Source: Candidatus Scalindua rubra (lineage in GTDB: Bacteria; Planctomycetota; Brocadiia; Brocadiales; Scalinduaceae). From it: a stretch of DNA of 47,154 nucleotides. Below the pieces are notes generated by a model. The model searched no databases and was not told the origin of the DNA. It saw only the letters and a list, made by a program, of their open reading frames with translations. The position numbers and the translations under genes are program-made. Numbering within the stretch: position 1 is the first letter of the stretch; every line of letters starts with the position of its first letter. Shown one piece after another: positions 43,806-47,154 of the stretch. The DNA lies in contig MAYW01000017.1 in the NCBI GenBank assembly GCA_001723765.1, forward strand, positions 1 to 47,154, in the 5' to 3' direction.

Positions 43806-44801
43806 CTAATTAATATTAAGCTGTTTGACAGTCTCTCTAATGGTTTCTCTCCAATCGGTAATTGTATAGCCTAATTCCTTTTTGGATAATTCAGAGGAAT
43901 AAAATAGATTTTTACCAATCATCTTTGCCACATTTTTATCAATCGGAGTTTCTTTTTTCAGAATGTTAAAGAATGTTTCAGCACCGAAACCGAGCCAATT
44001 TAAGATTAATTTAGGTAAACGAATTCTGGGTGCTTTTCCGTGGGTAGCATATGCTATTTCATTAAGATATTGCTTATAAGTTATGTTATTACCGCCTAAA
44101 ATGTATCTTTCTCCCTTAACCCCTTTCTCGTAGCATAAAACCAGTCCTTTAACTAGGTCATTAACATTTGTGAGGCATAGTCCTCCGGGTGGATATATCC
44201 ACGTTTTCCCCTGAGCAATTCTTTTAAAAACGTTTAACTGATGAGGTTTCATTCCATGCGAGCCAACGGTACTACATGGAATTGCAATAACGGCATCTAA
44301 TCCTCTTTTTACTTCTTCTAAAACTGCCTGCTCTCCCTGAAGCTTTGTAAGGGCATAATGGTCATAACCAGCATTAAAAGTATAATTTTTGCCGGCTATT
44401 TCATTGTTATCAGGATATCCAACAGCGGTTGAAGAACTAACATGAATTAAACGCAATCCACCAATTTTTCTAGCCACCATGGCAACGGTCTTTGCAGCCT
44501 CTATATTGACTATTTCTCTTAAACGATGATATTTCTTTATTGGTGATCCGCAAACAGCTAGATTATAAACAGCCTTACACCCTTCCATGGCCTGATAGAG
44601 GGTATCTTCAATATTGTCTTTATCTGTAAGGTCTCCAAACACAGATTTAAATGGAAACCCATTCATGTTTTTTAAGTTTGAATCCTTCCTGTGATAGATA
44701 ACAACCTCATTTCCTTTCTCTGCTAAATATCCAACAAGATTGCTGCCAATAAAACCTGTTCCACCAATTACTAAAATTCGATTTGTATTAGTTTTTTGCA
44801 C
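43806..44801 (-). CDS. NAD(P)-dependent epimerase/dehydratase (extended SDR)
   Basis: 331 residues. The N-terminus ILVIGGTGFIGSNLVGYL is the GxxGxxG nucleotide motif. VSSSTAVGYPDNN supplies the active-site Ser/Thr region, and YDHYALTKLQGEQAV contains the YxxxK dyad. LTNVNDLVKGL and YILGGNNITYKQYL are typical of dihydroflavonol-reductase-like sugar epimerases. The start is GTG 44801. Its place beside heptose genes suggests it modifies a nucleotide-heptose or another activated sugar. Confidence 0.85.
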   Translation of the reverse strand: MQKTNTNRILVIGGTGFIGSNLVGYLAEKGNEVVIYHRKDSNLKNMNGFPFKSVFGDLTDKDNIEDTLYQAMEGCKAVYNLAVCGSPIKKYHRLREIVNIEAAKTVAMVARKIGGLRLIHVSSSTAVGYPDNNEIAGKNYTFNAGYDHYALTKLQGEQAVLEEVKRGLDAVIAIPCSTVGSHGMKPHQLNVFKRIAQGKTWIYPPGGLCLTNVNDLVKGLVLCYEKGVKGERYILGGNNITYKQYLNEIAYATHGKAPRIRLPKLILNWLGFGAETFFNILKKETPIDKNVAKMIGKNLFYSSELSKKELGYTITDWRETIRETVKQLNIN

Positions 44802-44827
44802 TCTTCTAATCTAAGAAAAAAGTAGAT

Positions 44828-45418
44828 TTAATTTTCGCTAATCAACCTTTGTTTAAGACACTGAGAAATCATGTGTTCCAATATAAGATGTATGTCCTCT
44901 ATGTGGCCATAATTCCTGCTACTAACAACAATGTATTCATCCAACATCGGCTTCAATTTTCCTCCGTCAAACCCAATGAAGCCGATGGTCAAAGCCCCTT
45001 TTTGTCTGGCGTATTCGACAGCTTTCAATATGTTAGGTGAGTTACCAGAAGCCGTTATGGCGATGACGACATCTTTAGGGTTGACCAAATTGATTAATTG
45101 TTCTTTAAAAACTGCATCATAATTAAGATCGTTGGACAGTGCAGTGATCAGTGCCATATTGTCATTCAAACTTAATACTCGTAAACGTTTTTTCCCGTCT
45201 ACGATAGTTCCTTTACTCAAGTCACAGGCAAAATGAGATGCAGTCGATGCACTTCCACCGTTTCCCATAACAAAAATTTGTTTGTTGTTTAAGTAGGCCT
45301 CCCATAGGATATCTATGATTCTGTCAACACACTCTATGTCCAGAGTAGATAAACGATGCTTTAGATCTTTGATATAGTCCAGTGCAAACGATTTCAATGA
45401 ATCACATCCCGTTTCCAT
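44828..45418 (-). CDS. gmhA: phosphoheptose isomerase-like SIS protein
   Basis: 196 residues, the usual GmhA length. It would convert sedoheptulose 7-phosphate to D-glycero-D-manno-heptose 7-phosphate. Motifs: QIFVMGNGGSASTASHFACDLSKG (phosphosugar binding), VVIAITASGNSPNILKAV and HIEDIHLILEHMISQCL, with the catalytic Glu/His residues. It overlaps the kinase gene by 17 bp, a typical gmhA-hddA pairing. The subfamily name is inferred from motif and neighbour. Confidence 0.85.
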   Translation of the reverse strand: METGCDSLKSFALDYIKDLKHRLSTLDIECVDRIIDILWEAYLNNKQIFVMGNGGSASTASHFACDLSKGTIVDGKKRLRVLSLNDNMALITALSNDLNYDAVFKEQLINLVNPKDVVIAITASGNSPNILKAVEYARQKGALTIGFIGFDGGKLKPMLDEYIVVSSRNYGHIEDIHLILEHMISQCLKQRLISEN

Positions 45419-46415
45419 TGTTCAGAATGGTTACTCCTTTATCAGAAAACTTGAAATCCAAAAATCTTAACTTTTCATTTTCCAATGCCCTGCGAAGTTC
45501 ATCTTGTCTATCCTCTTTGCAATAGAACATAAAATATCCACCACCACCAGCACCGGTTATTTTGCCTCCCAAAGCCCCATTTTGAATAGCAAGATTGTAT
45601 ATTTTTTCTAAAAATTCGTTGGTGATTTCAGGGCTCATCTTTTTCTTATAGTTCCATGCCTCATCCAACAATCTACCAAAACGTTCCAAATCTCCTTCTT
45701 CAAGCGCTTCTTTTATTTGGTAAGCGTTATCCTTGACCTTAATCATGGCCTCGATAACAGAACCGTCATCATCTTTTACGGATTCTTCTTGATGCTGTAA
45801 GATTGTTGAAGCTTCACGGGTCCTTCCCGTAAAAAAAAGTAGCAAATTCTTTTCCAGGCATTTCTTTATATCTGAATCTATTGAGATTGGCACAACAGAG
45901 ACTTTTTTTTCTGAAAATTCGATAAGATTTAAGCCGCCATATGCGGCAGCGTATTCATCCTGTTTTCCGATAGGAAGCGTCAAGATATCTCGTTGAATAA
46001 AATAGGCATCCTCAGCAAGTTGGCGTTGTGTTAAGGTTTCATTTTTTAACTGAGAACAAAGGCGCACCATATTCACGGTTACTGCGCCGGAAGAACCTAG
46101 CCCGCTTCCAGGAGGGATTTCAGAAGCCGTAAAAAGATCAAATCCATGATATAGACGAAAATGTTTAATTACGGCACTGGGGATATCAAAACCTTCACCA
46201 AATTTCAGGCTGTAAAAATCGTCTACTGTAAGAAGAGACTGAAAGTCTGAAGAAATCATTTGAATCTTCTTATCGTCTCGAGGACAGTAGAAACTATAAA
46301 AATATTTGTTAATGGTAATACTGACGACAGCGCCGCCGTATTTTTCATAAAAACCAGGCATGTCAGTGCCGCCACCGCCAAAACTGATTCTAACCGGAGC
46401 TCGGGTAATTATCAT
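45402..46415 (-). CDS. hddA: GHMP kinase, D-glycero-D-manno-heptose 7-phosphate kinase-like
   Basis: 337 residues. It starts MIITRAPVRISFGGGGTDMP, as HddA-type kinases do. The ATP loop is IPPGSGLGSSGAVTVNM (about 100-116), and the third motif GGKITGAGGGGYFMFYC lies near the C-terminus. It would phosphorylate heptose 7-phosphate at C1. Between it and the nucleotidyltransferase lies a MITE-like repeat, so transcription of the two may not be fully coupled. Confidence 0.85.
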   Translation of the reverse strand: MIITRAPVRISFGGGGTDMPGFYEKYGGAVVSITINKYFYSFYCPRDDKKIQMISSDFQSLLTVDDFYSLKFGEGFDIPSAVIKHFRLYHGFDLFTASEIPPGSGLGSSGAVTVNMVRLCSQLKNETLTQRQLAEDAYFIQRDILTLPIGKQDEYAAAYGGLNLIEFSEKKVSVVPISIDSDIKKCLEKNLLLFFTGRTREASTILQHQEESVKDDDGSVIEAMIKVKDNAYQIKEALEEGDLERFGRLLDEAWNYKKKMSPEITNEFLEKIYNLAIQNGALGGKITGAGGGGYFMFYCKEDRQDELRRALENEKLRFLDFKFSDKGVTILNNGNGM

Positions 46416-46443
46416 TTCGTTTAAATGCTTCCTGAAATATTTT

Positions 46444-46554
46444 GTTTACCGCAAAGACGCAAAGGGCGCAAAGTTTCAAAGATTATTAACAATTCATCTT
46501 CTTTTTATATCACTCTCGTTTTACCTTTGCGTTCTTAGCGTCTTTGCGGTGCGC
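46444..46554. repeat. CACCGCAAAG inverted-repeat element, copy 3
   Basis: Ends TTACCGCAAAGACGCAAAG and CTTTGCGGTGCGC, internal text CTTTGCGTTCTTAGCG. Same family as 7819-7942 and 8162-8326. It sits between the kinase and nucleotidyltransferase genes. Confidence 0.75.
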
Positions 46555-46557
46555 TTT

Positions 46558-47154
46558 CTAATTACAATGTTGTTTTATATAAGTTTCAAAACGTTTTAAC
46601 CGTTCTGGCGAGCCGATATCGTAAAATCGCTGTAGGGTTACAAAGCCAGCACATTCCTGTCTTGCAATCAAATCAGGAAAAATCTCTTTTTCTAGAGAAA
46701 CCGTTCGTTCAGAAGGTACTATATCCAAAATATCTTTTTTCAAGGCTAAAACACCGGCATCCACGTATTGGAGAATACTGTTTCCAGTATTCTTTTCATA
46801 CTGCCTTACCAACCCTCTGTTATCAAGAGATATATTATTCGGCACAGAAGTATCTTCCCTGTTGTCATACAATACCATCAAGGCCATTTTATCGATTTCC
46901 AAGAAATGCTTTTCTAATGATGAATAATCTATTGGTAAAAAAGAATCACCGTAAATAAGAAAAAAACGGTCTTCTAAATGATCCTTAGCATTCTTTAAGG
47001 CACCACCTGTTCCAATGGGAGTTTCCTCAAAAGAATATTTAATGCGAACATCCCAGGATTGACCATCACCAAAGTAGTTTTGTATGTTTTCACCCAAATA
47101 GCCAACACAAAGCAGAATATCAGTTATGTTATAGCTTTTCAGATACTGAAGCTG
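46558..47154 (-). CDS. hddC: nucleotidyltransferase, HddC-like (partial, runs off the window)
   Basis: 198 codons are visible; the frame stays open to the last base and starts outside the window. It reads ITDILLCVGYLGENIQNYFG, then FEETPIGTGGALKNAKDHL and FFLIYGDSFLPIDY, the core of sugar-phosphate nucleotidyltransferases. A C-terminal TLQRFYDIGSPERL follows, as in the HddC/RfbA-like group. It would activate heptose 1-phosphate with GTP (inference from neighbours). The N-terminal GGxGTRL signature lies beyond the window. Confidence 0.85.
   Translation of the reverse strand, partial: QLQYLKSYNITDILLCVGYLGENIQNYFGDGQSWDVRIKYSFEETPIGTGGALKNAKDHLEDRFFLIYGDSFLPIDYSSLEKHFLEIDKMALMVLYDNREDTSVPNNISLDNRGLVRQYEKNTGNSILQYVDAGVLALKKDILDIVPSERTVSLEKEIFPDLIARQECAGFVTLQRFYDIGSPERLKRFETYIKQHCN

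Overview
This window looks like a chromosomal surface-glycan locus of an AT-rich, uncultured Gram-negative bacterium. Coding style, the large TPR-plus-glycosyltransferase proteins, the Uma2 and four-helix-bundle accessory genes, and the many short palindromic repeats (CCCCCTTT/AAAGGGGG and CACCGCAAAG/CTTTGCGGTG types) would fit an anammox-type planctomycete (Brocadiales) or another deep lineage with a similar repeat load. No rRNA, tRNA or marker gene is present, so this placement is inference only. I saw no CRISPR array, prophage, intact IS element or rRNA/tRNA gene.

Layout. (1) 0.1-7.8 kb, minus strand: two large TPR proteins with a GT9-like C-terminal domain, a TPR-carrying glycosyltransferase, a GT4 enzyme and a four-helix-bundle protein, tightly packed as one operon. 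(2) 7.8-21.2 kb, both strands: a repeat-rich mosaic. It holds a methyltransferase, a DegT aminotransferase, two near-identical CgeB-like glycosyltransferases, two near-identical GT2 enzymes, a GT4 enzyme and a GT2/sulfotransferase/methyltransferase chimera. A minus-strand trio encodes a Gfo/Idh oxidoreductase, a radical SAM protein and a sugar N-formyltransferase. A ~170-bp leader with a TATAAT box occurs three times here, twice directly in front of a GT2 gene and once orphaned. (3) 21.2-23.1 kb: a HigBA-type toxin-antitoxin pair with a compact promoter/operator, followed by a ~280-bp nested-hairpin region with attC-like ends and a truncated small gene. (4) 23.2-26.2 kb: a TPR-glycosyltransferase, a Uma2 nuclease-like protein and two small paired unknown genes. 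(5) 26.5-47.15 kb, all minus strand: a long series of methyltransferases, a GT2 enzyme, eight intact radical SAM proteins (three with a B12-binding-like N-terminal domain, five CxxxCxxC/SPASM-type), a DegT aminotransferase, an AglD/LPG-synthase-like membrane protein, a DUF218 protein, an NAD-dependent epimerase, and the set GmhA-like isomerase, HddA-like heptose kinase and HddC-like nucleotidyltransferase, which is cut by the window end.

How the genes fit together (inference): GmhA/HddA/HddC would make a nucleotide-activated D-glycero-D-manno-heptose. The DegT, Gfo/Idh and formyltransferase genes would make an N-formylated amino sugar. The GT2, GT4, CgeB-like and GT9-like enzymes would assemble the glycan. 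The unusual density of radical SAM enzymes suggests extensive radical-based tailoring of the sugars or carrier lipid, for which I recognise no characterised counterpart.

The locus is evolving quickly. It contains mosaic paralogues, a truncated radical SAM copy and a decapitated methyltransferase. Two membrane-protein genes are broken at homopolymer runs, and one protein tail is encoded by an intergenic repeat.
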